Below are positions 45,733 through 53,683 of a DNA stretch of 64,000 nucleotides, piece after piece. Numbering within the stretch: the first letter of the stretch is position 1; each line of letters opens with the position of its first letter. Both the position numbers and the translations under genes were made by a program. The DNA lies in contig DAOULR010000001.1 in assembly GCA_034419075.1 (NCBI GenBank), forward strand, positions 1 through 64,000, written 5' to 3'. The notes beneath the pieces are model-generated. The model was given only the letters and a program-made list of their open reading frames with translations. It was not told the origin of the DNA and searched no databases. The DNA is from E44-bin88 sp034419075. Lineage in GTDB: Bacteria; Chloroflexota; Dehalococcoidia; Dehalococcoidales; BS750m-G39.

Positions 45733-46196
45733 TTCTTAAACGCCTCGGATACTCTCTTAACCAGCAGCGCTACTATTGATATGGAAAACATAGCCCAGCC
45801 CACTGCCATTACCCAATAAAAGGGGGCCTGTGGCACGCTAAGGAGGGAACTGACGTCACTAGAATCTATAGCTGCCGGGAAGCTTTGCCAGGTTATGATA
45901 GCGAACATGCCCAGGGCAATAAGTAGCGTGATATTGTCAACAATCACCTGAACCCGTCGCGGAAATCGATCCATTATAAAGTCTACCTTGATGTGTTTTT
46001 CTTCTAGCGCCGCCCATGCCAGCGCTGGAAAAACGATGATTATCATCATTAAACAGGCGAGTTCTGGGGTACCTAGTATCGGCGAGTTAAAAAAATAACG
46101 GCCACAGACATTGGCTGTGACCAGTAGCATCATTACGATTATTACTCCCGCTGATACATAACCCATCCACCGGCTTAGCTTGTACAGTATCGTCAT
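45729..46196 (-). CDS. TRAP transporter small permease, DctQ family
   Basis: 155 residues, four predicted membrane helices, N-terminus MTILYKLSRWMGY and the conserved EELACL/EKHIKVDFI-like region (PELACLMMII, EEKHIKVDFIMDRF). Coupled to dctM by a 4-base overlap. Confidence 0.9.
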   Translation of the reverse strand: MTILYKLSRWMGYVSAGVIIVMMLLVTANVCGRYFFNSPILGTPELACLMMIIIVFPALAWAALEEKHIKVDFIMDRFPRRVQVIVDNITLLIALGMFAIITWQSFPAAIDSSDVSSLLSVPQAPFYWVMAVGWAMFSISIVALLVKRVSEAFKK

Positions 46197-46256
46197 TATC
46201 TGATCTCCCGACTAGCTCAGGCTAACGATAAACTATCCGCTTTAATAACAATCACC

Positions 46257-46329
46257 AGCAAGCTGGAGGGATGAAATGCGGAATAACTTGCCACCAATCC
46301 AGGCAATGCGCACCACCCCCCAGCTTGCT
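46257..46329 (-). promoter_or_regulatory. inverted repeat between dctP and dctQ
   Basis: Arms 46257-46270 and 46316-46329 pair at 13 of 14 positions (AGCAAGCTGG/CCAGCTTGCT core), with about 45 bases between. It lies just 3' of dctP on the minus strand, with no T tract, so it may protect or partly terminate dctP mRNA to give excess binding protein. Covers most of the 161-base gap. Confidence 0.45.
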
Positions 46330-46357
46330 AAAGGAGAGACCATGAAGAATATTCTAT

Positions 46358-47398
46358 TTATTCGCTTAATTCGGCTACTAGCTCCAGAGTCCGGTCATAT
46401 AGCTCTTGCCCGGGTAGCCCGGCAGCTTCGCAGTCCGCTATCCACTTATCGTGGATTGGCGCCTTAACCAGGTCACGCCAGACATCTAACTGCTCAGGAG
46501 TAAGATAGGTGATGGTATGCCCTTCGACCACAGCCATAGCTTCAACCATGCATATGTCATCCCAGCTTGTCTGGAACTCCAGCCACTTTGGACCTGAGTC
46601 TAAGAGTACCTGCTGAAGGCTATTGGGAAGGCCGTTAAAGAAATCCTTGTTCACAATGACGAACATCGGGGTCATGTTAACGCCACTACCGCCGAACACA
46701 GTGTGACACTTCAGCACATCCAGCGCCCCGAAGATCCAGCAGACCGGGAAGTGATTGACAACCCCATCAACAACTCCTGTCATCAGAGACGGGGTCATCT
46801 CCGGTATCGGTATGTCTGACGCTGTGGCGCCAGCTTCCGCTAGTGCCGCAACCGTCATCGCCTCAGTACTCATGATCCTCAGACCCTGAGCGTCTTCAGG
46901 AGTTACCACCACTTTGTCAATGGTGTGGAGGTGCGTCGGGGGCATCATCATAAAACTGAGGATCATCAAATTATCATCCCATTCGTCTTCCATCTCGGAA
47001 AACTCGTCCATCAGGGTCTGGTAGGCAGCCTCGATGTGCTGTTCGGGCCAGCCCATGAAGGGCAGTGACATGACAAGGCCCAGCTGGAAACCCTGCTCGC
47101 TGTCAATAACGTAGTGGGCAATGTCACAAACGCCGTCTATCGTACCCTGATAAGCCTCGGCGTCATTGGCGAGCAAAGCTCCACCATGGATAATATTTAT
47201 ATCAAGTAAGCCCTCACTTTGCTCCTCGACCCATGCTCCCCAATCATCCCAGGCCGCGGCCACGGTTGACTCCGCCGGATTGTGGTCGTTAACTGTAACC
47301 GTGATTGGCCCGGTGATCTCTTCTTCGCAGGCAGTGGCGCACAAAGGCAATGCAATTAACGCCAGAATTAACAAACCAAAAATTAGAGTCCTTTTCAT
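46358..47398 (-). CDS. TRAP transporter solute-binding lipoprotein, DctP family
   Basis: 346 residues. Signal peptide with lipobox CATAC (Cys about 24), so probably lipid-anchored outside the membrane. The DctP core is visible with DAQGLRIMSTEAM (ligand-carboxylate Arg) and PEMTPSLMTGVVDGVVNHF. Binds an organic acid of unknown identity. First gene of the minus-strand operon, directly behind the repeat-borne promoter at 47538-47566. Confidence 0.92.
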   Translation of the reverse strand: MKRTLIFGLLILALIALPLCATACEEEITGPITVTVNDHNPAESTVAAAWDDWGAWVEEQSEGLLDINIIHGGALLANDAEAYQGTIDGVCDIAHYVIDSEQGFQLGLVMSLPFMGWPEQHIEAAYQTLMDEFSEMEDEWDDNLMILSFMMMPPTHLHTIDKVVVTPEDAQGLRIMSTEAMTVAALAEAGATASDIPIPEMTPSLMTGVVDGVVNHFPVCWIFGALDVLKCHTVFGGSGVNMTPMFVIVNKDFFNGLPNSLQQVLLDSGPKWLEFQTSWDDICMVEAMAVVEGHTITYLTPEQLDVWRDLVKAPIHDKWIADCEAAGLPGQELYDRTLELVAELSE

Positions 47399-47537
47399 CT
47401 TTTGCCTCCTAACTATTTAGTGACTTAAAGATAATCCTTTTTTCCTACGATATTTCACCCCCTTCTCGCTTTAGTGGTGGGAGAGCCGAATTCTCTCCAC
47501 ATATTTTCCTGCCAGCTTGTTGCGGTAAGTCTAACAG

Positions 47538-47566
47538 ATATTATATAATATTATAAAAATTGTCAA
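47538..47566 (-). promoter_or_regulatory. promoter of the TRAP/crotonase/Mo-enzyme/CoA-transferase operon
   Basis: Minus strand TTGACA at 47561-47566, 17-base spacer, TAATAT at 47538-47543 (TATAAT overlaps two bases closer). Identical boxes occur in copy B. Confidence 0.75.
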
Positions 47567-47570
47567 GGGG

Positions 47571-47593
47571 TTGATAATCCATAGCCGTATCAA
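47571..47593. promoter_or_regulatory. palindromic operator, copy A
   Basis: TTGATA (47571-47576), 11 bases, TATCAA (47588-47593), directly upstream of the -35 box. It is conserved in copy B next to marR, so it is a candidate MarR site. Confidence 0.6.
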
Positions 47594-47743
47594 TTTTTTG
47601 TACAAAGTATTCTAGGTACAACTTTAGAGATTGTCAATATCTATATCGGCAATATATAAGGGTGCCTGCATTCTGCTTGTTGAATGTTGGCTAGAATCTA
47701 TATTACAATAATAGCCCCAATTAGTTTTGAAAGAGTGTAACAG

Positions 47744-49192
47744 ATGACAGGAATAGGGATCATTGCTTACGGTGTTCATATACCCCGATATCGGTTAAGC
47801 CGTAAGACTATCTCCGAAGCTATGGGCTGGCTGAGCCCTGGAGCCTTACCGGGGGAAAAGGCGGTGGCTAATTATGATGAGGACAGCCTTACTATGGCTG
47901 CCACCGCCGGTTTAGATTGCCTCAAGGAGGTCAACCGGGCCAGGGTTGATAGCCTCTGCTTCGCCTCCACCACCTTTCCCTATAAGGAGAGAGAGAGCGC
48001 CGCTATAATCGCTACAGCCCTTGACCTCAGCCCCAACATACGTACGGCTGACATGGCTAATTCCCTCAAGGCCGGGACCGAAGCTATCCTCTACGCCGGT
48101 GACTCCGTTAAAGCCAAAGGGGCCGGTAATATCTTGGTCTGCGGCGCCGATTACCGTCTGGGCAAGCCAGGTAGTCCCCAGGAGACAGTCTTCGGGGATG
48201 GGGCTGCCGCTTTTCTTCTTGGCAGCAACGGTGTGATTGCCAGCTTGGAGGGCTGGTATTCCACCTCGTACGATTTTTCGGATTACCGCCGGTCGGAAGG
48301 TGATAAATTCGTGCGAGCTGCCGAAGATAGATTCATACGGCAAGCAGGTTACACCAAGTTCATCCCTGAGGCTATTTCGGGCTTATTAAAGAAGTATAAG
48401 CTGGGAACCAAGGACTTTGCCAAAGTAGCTTACCCCTGCCTTAACTTTAGAGAACATGCCGCTATAGGGGAAAGGCTGGGCTTTCAGCCGGAACAAATTC
48501 AGGAACCTTTGTTTGGCGTGATAGGCGAAACAGGGGTGGCTTCGCCGCTGATTTTGCTGGTGGCTATGCTGGAGGAGGCTAAGGCCGGTGATAACATCCT
48601 CCTCGCCAGCTATGGAAACGGCGCCGAGGCTCTATTCTTCAAGGTGACCGAAGAGATAGCCAAGCTAAAGGATAGAGAAAGGCTGAAGAAGTCCCTGGCC
48701 GATAGGAGAGAACTAGCCAGCTACGAAAAGTATCTAGCCTTCCGCGGCATAATTCCGGTAGATGTGGGGGGAGGTGAGGGGGAAGTTGCCCCCACCAAGT
48801 TGCCGCTGACATGGAGGGAACGGAAAGCAATCCTGTCGCTTTATGGCTCCAAATGTAAACGCTGCGGCACTCCCCAGTACCCCCCACAAAGAATCTGCGT
48901 CAACCCTGACTGTGGGGCTGTTGATGAGATGGAGGATTACCGCTTCGCCGATAAGAAGGGGGTCGTTTTCAGTTATACTGCCGATAACGTGGCTTCCTCC
49001 ATCAGCCCTCCGCTATTATACGGCATGATAGACTTTGAAGGCGGGGGCAGGTTTGTCTTTGAGCTTGCCGATTGCGATAAGGACTCAATCAGGATAGGTA
49101 TGCCGGTGGAAATGAGCCTGCGCCGGAAATATATAGATGAGCTACGAGGTATCCATGGCTATTTCTGGAAGGCGATACCAATAAGAGAGTGA
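47744..49192 (+). CDS. HMG-CoA-synthase-like protein fused to a DUF35 zinc-ribbon/OB domain
   Basis: 482 residues. An archaeal-type HMG-CoA synthase/KAS III fold (1-335) is joined to a DUF35 domain (about 350-482) with zinc Cys 371, 374, 385 and 390. The nucleophile motif normally ACKAGT reads NSLKAGT, so the Cys position is Leu108, and the usual His of FHQPNGK is replaced (AYPCLNF). It is probably not a standard synthase. DUF35 proteins support partner thiolases (archaeal acetoacetyl-CoA thiolase complex; BbsA with BbsB in toluene degradation), and a thiolase follows 19 bases later. Confidence 0.8.
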   Translation: MTGIGIIAYGVHIPRYRLSRKTISEAMGWLSPGALPGEKAVANYDEDSLTMAATAGLDCLKEVNRARVDSLCFASTTFPYKERESAAIIATALDLSPNIRTADMANSLKAGTEAILYAGDSVKAKGAGNILVCGADYRLGKPGSPQETVFGDGAAAFLLGSNGVIASLEGWYSTSYDFSDYRRSEGDKFVRAAEDRFIRQAGYTKFIPEAISGLLKKYKLGTKDFAKVAYPCLNFREHAAIGERLGFQPEQIQEPLFGVIGETGVASPLILLVAMLEEAKAGDNILLASYGNGAEALFFKVTEEIAKLKDRERLKKSLADRRELASYEKYLAFRGIIPVDVGGGEGEVAPTKLPLTWRERKAILSLYGSKCKRCGTPQYPPQRICVNPDCGAVDEMEDYRFADKKGVVFSYTADNVASSISPPLLYGMIDFEGGGRFVFELADCDKDSIRIGMPVEMSLRRKYIDELRGIHGYFWKAIPIRE

Positions 49193-49211
49193 TAAGTAAG
49201 AGGGAGCAGAA

Positions 49212-50423
49212 ATGCCAGAGGGGATAAAGGACAAGGTTGCCATCATAGGGATGGGGTGTACTAAATTTGGCGAGCTTTGGGATAAGAGCGCCGAGGATTT
49301 GATGGTTGAAGCCTTTGAGGAAGCCCTTGAAGATGCTGGGATAGAGAAGAAAGATATTCAGGCAGCCTGGCAGGGCAACCAGTTCACCGAGGTCAATATA
49401 GGACACAGTGCCATCCCCTTGGCTACTACCCTTAAGCTACCCTTCATCCCGGTAACACGCGTCGAAAACCTGTGCGCCAGTGGTACGGAGGCCCTTAGAG
49501 CCGCCTGTTACGCTGTTGCCTCAGGCGCCTGCGATATCGCTCTGGCTCTTGGGGTGGAAAAGATTAAGGATCTGGGCTTCGGGGGTCTTCCCAGGGCTAA
49601 CGAGGACATAGTGTCCCTCGGCACTAGGGGGAGAGTCATCTTCCCCAACTGGGTTAACCCCAACCCGGGAATGTTTGCCATGATGGCTAACAGGTATTTC
49701 GAGCGGTATGGTCTCAGCATCGAAGAGGGCAAGACAACACTGGCTAAGGTATCCGTCAAAAGCCACCACAACGGCTCTATGAACCCCAAGGCCCACCTCC
49801 GCCGAGAAATCACCGTGGAAGATGTGCTAAAGGCCCCCATCATCGCCTGGCCTCTAGGCCTGTTCGACGCCTGTGGTGTAAGTGACGGGTCAGCGGCGGC
49901 CATCTTGGTGCGAGCCGATATGGCCAAGAATTTTAGGCCCGACCCGGTTTACATCAAGGCCCTCCAGGTTGCCGCTGAGTCTGGGGAAAGCCTGTTATAC
50001 ACCGATTATGATTATACTCATGTGGAGACAACCCGCCGCGCCGCTGCCAAGGCTTACCAGGAAGCCGGCGTTAAGAATCCGCGGGAAGAAATCAGCATGA
50101 TAGAAGCCCATGACTGTTTCTCCATAACCGAGATGGTTACCTACGAAGACCTGATGATATCTCCCCCGGGGAAGGCCAAGGAGGATATTGACTCTGGTTT
50201 CTTTGAGCTTGATGGCAAGATTCCCTGCCAGCCCGATGGCGGTCTAAAGTGCTTTGGTCATCCCATCGGTGCCTCAGGACTCAGGATGCTATATGAAATG
50301 TACAAACAGCTTCAAGGCAAAGCGGGGGAAAGACAGGTAAAGAATCCCCGGTTGGGACTCACCCACAACCTGGGCGGCCAGCCACCCCTAAGTGTATGCA
50401 GTGTCTGTGTCGTAGGTCTTTAG
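49212..50423 (+). CDS. thiolase (archaeal/SCP-x type)
   Basis: 403 residues. Nucleophile Cys in ENLCASGTEAL, His in IEAHDCFSITE, and GHPIGASG are all present, so it should be catalytically competent. SCP-x/BbsB-type thiolases typically work with a DUF35 protein, here fused to the preceding HMGS-like gene. Probably cleaves a 3-oxoacyl-CoA at the end of the pathway. Confidence 0.9.
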   Translation: MPEGIKDKVAIIGMGCTKFGELWDKSAEDLMVEAFEEALEDAGIEKKDIQAAWQGNQFTEVNIGHSAIPLATTLKLPFIPVTRVENLCASGTEALRAACYAVASGACDIALALGVEKIKDLGFGGLPRANEDIVSLGTRGRVIFPNWVNPNPGMFAMMANRYFERYGLSIEEGKTTLAKVSVKSHHNGSMNPKAHLRREITVEDVLKAPIIAWPLGLFDACGVSDGSAAAILVRADMAKNFRPDPVYIKALQVAAESGESLLYTDYDYTHVETTRRAAAKAYQEAGVKNPREEISMIEAHDCFSITEMVTYEDLMISPPGKAKEDIDSGFFELDGKIPCQPDGGLKCFGHPIGASGLRMLYEMYKQLQGKAGERQVKNPRLGLTHNLGGQPPLSVCSVCVVGL

Positions 50424-50461
50424 GTCCTTAAGAGAAATGAGGTAAGGGCGAAGGGAGACTT

Positions 50462-50517
50462 GAAGTGAAGCTCAGCGGTAATGAGGGCGTGCCTACCGAA
50501 CCTCGGCATGTTGGCTA
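50462..50517 (+). pseudogene. 5' remnant of an SDR gene
   Basis: 50462-50481 matches the start of the SDR gene at 51360-51379 in 19 of 20 bases, including the start codon (GTG here, ATG there) and codons for KLSG. It then diverges and ends after about 27 codons inside the marR 3' end. The rest of the 94-base gap has no feature. Confidence 0.55.
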
Positions 50518-51030
50518 TCACTCCTCACTTTTGAAATCAACAAACTGATTAACTAGGTGCTTTCTAATCTTCCTTAAAGAAGCTGTTAACATCTGCACTT
50601 CCTCTTCACCCATTGTAGGCATAGCCGAATTCATAACCTCTAGAGTGTCTGGTAGGCTTGTTCTAATTAATTCTAATCCCCTTTTGGTGACGATGATCCT
50701 TTTAGTCCTACGGTCTTGGCCGACTAATTCCCTTTTCACCAAACCGTCTCTCTCGAGGACATCAATGATCTGGGTAATAGTCTGTTTGGACCGGAGTAAC
50801 ATCCTGCTTAAATCTGTCGGCTTCATTACCCCGCCGTGTATTATCAACGTATGCATGATATCAAATCGGCTCCGGTTCTGGCCGATTGTCCTTGCTTTCG
50901 CAGTTATATACTTATCCAAGAGCCAGCCAGCATTGAGAAGTTGAACAACTAGTCTAAATCTCAAATTATCACCTATCGCTCTAATATCCTCAGCTAAAGA
51001 TGCCAAGTCGCCGTTGAATTTATCAGTCAT
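50518..51030 (-). CDS. MarR-family transcriptional regulator
   Basis: 170 residues. ATG 51030 (MTDKFNGDLASL) follows AAGGAG; ATG 51069 upstream has no such site. Winged-helix core with MKPTDLSRMLLRSKQTITQIIDVLERDGLVKRE and the wing DRRTKRIIVTKRGLELI. Divergent from the SDR operon across repeat copy B, where the palindrome lies 60 bases from its start; likely senses a pathway intermediate. Effector unknown. Confidence 0.9.
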   Translation of the reverse strand: MTDKFNGDLASLAEDIRAIGDNLRFRLVVQLLNAGWLLDKYITAKARTIGQNRSRFDIMHTLIIHGGVMKPTDLSRMLLRSKQTITQIIDVLERDGLVKRELVGQDRRTKRIIVTKRGLELIRTSLPDTLEVMNSAMPTMGEEEVQMLTASLRKIRKHLVNQFVDFKSEE

Positions 51031-51089
51031 TGTATGTCTCCTTAGATTAACTGATTCCGTACTATTCAATACACAATTTTAAAGCAAAA

Positions 51090-51112
51090 TTGATACGGCT
51101 ATGAATTATCAA
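51090..51112. promoter_or_regulatory. palindromic operator, copy B
   Basis: TTGATA (51090-51095), 11 bases, TATCAA (51107-51112), between marR and the SDR operon. Confidence 0.6.
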
Positions 51113-51116
51113 CCCC

Positions 51117-51145
51117 TTGACAATTCTTATATTATTATATAATAT
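51117..51145 (+). promoter_or_regulatory. promoter of the SDR/beta-oxidation operon
   Basis: TTGACA at 51117-51122, 17-base spacer, TAATAT at 51140-51145. It would give a 5' UTR of about 210 bases before the SDR gene. Confidence 0.7.
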
Positions 51146-51362
51146 CTGTTAGACTTAGCGCAATATCAAGTTAGAAATTCAGGGACCCAGTGAAATCTGG
51201 GCAAACCGTATCACATCGCTAGCTGTTTTGCAAGTGGTGAAGAGTTTTCGATGGGCTTGGAGGTTAAGGCGATACCGGGCAAGAAGATAATGGCAGAAAC
51301 AAGGTTGTTGCTGGAAGTTCTGCCTAGTTTCAGAAACGGTACTTAAGAAAGGGGAAGCTGAA

Positions 51363-52124
51363 ATGAAGCTCAGCGGTAAGGTAGCCGTTGTTACCGGCAG
51401 CAGCCGAGGGATAGGCAAAGCTATTGCCATAGGTTTGGCCAAGGAAGGTGCCAAGGTCGTTGTTGCCGCTCGAGCGGAAACAGAAAACGAAAAGTTACCG
51501 GGGACGATATACAAAACGGCCGACGAAATCCAGGCCTCGGGAGGCTCGGCACTGCCAATAAAGTGTGACGTGACTGACGAGCAGAGCGTCAATGATATGG
51601 TGCAAAAAGCTCTGGCGGAATTTGGCCGCCTGGATATTCTGGTCAACAACGCCGCGGTTGCCTTTTATTATCCGGTAATAGAAACGCCCCTGAAGCGCTG
51701 GGAACTGGTGCTGAGGGTTGGCTTAACTGGTGCCTTTCTCTGCTCAAAAGCAGTCCTGCCTAAAATGATAGAACAAAAGAGTGGCAGCATCATTAACATC
51801 TCCTCGCTGGCGGCCGACCAGCGGGTTCTCAGAGAGGTCTCTACGGGTGTGGCCTATGCCGTCACCAAAGCTGGACTCGACCGCTTCACCCGGGGTCTAG
51901 CCGCCGAGGTGGGGTGGTATAATATTGCCGCCAATGCCGTCAAGCCGGCGGGAGTAGTCGATACGGAGGGGATGAGATTATGGCAGCCGAATGCAGATAA
52001 GTCACGGTGGGAGCCGCCGGACCGGATGGTAAAAGTGGTAATTTTCTTGGCCGGACAGGATGCTAAAGGTGTTACCGGTGTCGTCGCCACCGATGAAGAA
52101 TTTTGTGTCTGGCACGGACTATAA
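51363..52124 (+). CDS. short-chain dehydrogenase/reductase
   Basis: 253 residues. TGSSRGIGKAIA cofactor loop, NNAA, Ser in INISSLAA, and the catalytic YxxxK (AYAVTKAGLD). The Arg after the second strand (VVAARAE) suggests NADP(H) preference. Ribosome-binding site AGGGGAAG. Heads the operon toward the acyl-CoA dehydrogenase; a hydroxy/keto interconversion in the pathway is likely. Confidence 0.9.
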   Translation: MKLSGKVAVVTGSSRGIGKAIAIGLAKEGAKVVVAARAETENEKLPGTIYKTADEIQASGGSALPIKCDVTDEQSVNDMVQKALAEFGRLDILVNNAAVAFYYPVIETPLKRWELVLRVGLTGAFLCSKAVLPKMIEQKSGSIINISSLAADQRVLREVSTGVAYAVTKAGLDRFTRGLAAEVGWYNIAANAVKPAGVVDTEGMRLWQPNADKSRWEPPDRMVKVVIFLAGQDAKGVTGVVATDEEFCVWHGL

Positions 52125-52140
52125 TAGAGAGGACTTTTAG

Positions 52141-53634
52141 ATGGCAATTAAAACACCGCAGGAGTATATCGAGAGTATCAGGGATGACCGCGTGGTCTAC
52201 TATCTCGGGGAGAGGGTCAAAGACGTTACCCAGCACCCTTTTCTGAAGATTTGTATTGACTGGATGGCTACAGACTATGTCCTCTCGAATGACCCCCGAT
52301 ACCAGAGCCTACTCACCGAAAAAGATGAAGACGGTGAACTGGTGCCCTTCATCCTGAGTGCCCAGAAAAGCCGGGAAGACCTGCTCCGGCTGAGGGATAT
52401 AGTGAAACTCATGGCCAGGGTTTGCTACGGCAAGCCGTCCGGGGCTAAGTTCGTGGGCAAGGATGGGCTGAATGCCGTGACCGTGGTCTCACAGCGCGTC
52501 GACAAGAAATACGGCACACACTATGCCAAAAACGTTGAGGCATATCGCCAATACCTGCAGAAAAACGACCTATCCCTGGCCATGGGAATGACCGACGTCA
52601 AGGGCGACCGGAGCCTGCGTCCCTCAAAGCAACAGCCCCACCAGGACTATTATGTCCACATAGTCGACGAGCGTAAAGACGGAATCGTGGTCAGAGGGGC
52701 TAAGATGCACATCAGCGAGGCCCCCCTTTCCAACGAGATAATCGTTGTGCCCTGCCGGGCGATGCAGGAGGATGACAAGGACTACGCTGTTTCCTTCGGC
52801 ATTAATGCCGATGCCAAGGGCATTACTATGGTCAGCCCTGAAGCAGAAACCAATGAGCCGGGTAATTTCTTTGACCATCCCATCACTGCCAGCGTCTATA
52901 TTAATGATGCCCTCATCGCCTTTGACGACGTATTTATACCTAATGAAAGAATATTTTTGAAGAGGGAATGGGAGTTCGCTGGCGATATCGCCTATATGTT
53001 CGGCGATTTTCATCGCCTCAGTGCCGAGACCTACAAAGCGGCCGAACTTGAAATCCTTACCGGCGCCGCCGTGTTGATGGCTGAATACAACGGGATTGAC
53101 CAAGCCTCACACGTTAAGGAAAAACTCACTTGGCTAGCGCAATATACTGAGGCAGTTGAAATTCTGGGCAGCGCTGCCTGCGAACATTGTGTATCCGAAC
53201 CTGATTCTGACCTAGTCTATCCCAACCCGATGATCGCCAACATATGCAAGCTCTACTTCGCCGATAACTGGCACCAGGCTACCAAGTACGTTCAGGATAT
53301 TGCCGGGGGTATCGTGGCCACCGTTCCCTCAGCCAAGGACTGGCAGAACCCGGTGACGCACAAACTAATGGAAAAATACTTCGGCGGTAAGGAGGGCATT
53401 CCTACCGAACACAGGCTCAAGGTTATAAAGCTGATAAAAGATTCTACCTCTGTCTACGAAGACGTGCTCACTATTCATGCCGAGGGTTCCCCGGCGGCGC
53501 AGAAGCTTTCTATATACTCCTTGGCCGATTTTGAAAGGTATAAGGCAGCAGCCAAGAGAGCCGCCAGGATTAAGGACGGAACGGAACACCCCATCTTTAG
53601 CCAACTGCCAGAGTTCCCCCCAGGGATAGCCTAA
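52141..53634 (+). CDS. AbfD/HpaB-family flavoprotein lacking Fe-S ligands
   Basis: 497 residues, the size of 4-hydroxybutyryl-CoA dehydratase (AbfD) and the oxygenase HpaB. Counting along the protein, His291 and Lys299 fall where AbfD has His292 and Lys300, but the third cysteine ligand (Cys299) is Tyr298, and the Cys99/Cys103 region has only Cys95. So the 4Fe-4S cluster probably cannot form. It is either an FAD-only isomerase/dehydratase of CoA thioesters or a flavin monooxygenase; the neighbouring 3-hydroxyacyl-CoA dehydrogenase favours the former. Confidence 0.82.
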   Translation: MAIKTPQEYIESIRDDRVVYYLGERVKDVTQHPFLKICIDWMATDYVLSNDPRYQSLLTEKDEDGELVPFILSAQKSREDLLRLRDIVKLMARVCYGKPSGAKFVGKDGLNAVTVVSQRVDKKYGTHYAKNVEAYRQYLQKNDLSLAMGMTDVKGDRSLRPSKQQPHQDYYVHIVDERKDGIVVRGAKMHISEAPLSNEIIVVPCRAMQEDDKDYAVSFGINADAKGITMVSPEAETNEPGNFFDHPITASVYINDALIAFDDVFIPNERIFLKREWEFAGDIAYMFGDFHRLSAETYKAAELEILTGAAVLMAEYNGIDQASHVKEKLTWLAQYTEAVEILGSAACEHCVSEPDSDLVYPNPMIANICKLYFADNWHQATKYVQDIAGGIVATVPSAKDWQNPVTHKLMEKYFGGKEGIPTEHRLKVIKLIKDSTSVYEDVLTIHAEGSPAAQKLSIYSLADFERYKAAAKRAARIKDGTEHPIFSQLPEFPPGIA

Positions 53635-53683
53635 TTCGGCCCGTGACTTGTTTGGTTATTTTTTGATTGGAGGAGGAAAGCCA

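Larger units (their letters stand above)
47520..47597 (-). repeat. 78-bp promoter/operator repeat, copy A (inverted relative to copy B)
   Basis: The reverse complement of this segment matches 51086-51163 at 74 of 78 positions by eye. It holds a promoter toward dctP and a palindrome TTGATA-N11-TATCAA. The remaining parts of the 345-base gap 47399-47743 carry no gene. Confidence 0.88.
51086..51163 (+). repeat. 78-bp promoter/operator repeat, copy B
   Basis: Inverted counterpart of 47520-47597. The rest of the interval up to 51362 contains only a 31-codon ORF (51249-51344) without clear signals. Confidence 0.88.

Noticed and set aside
47520..51163. Inverted repeats as ends of a transposon
   Set aside because: No transposase inside and no target duplication seen; the repeats contain complete promoters and a palindrome next to operon starts, so a regulatory role explains them better. 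Inversion is not excluded.
51249..51344. 31-codon ORF between the promoter repeat and the SDR gene
   Set aside because: It starts MGLEVKAIPGKK but lacks a ribosome-binding site and any known similarity; it may be a decayed gene end, too weak to list as a gene.
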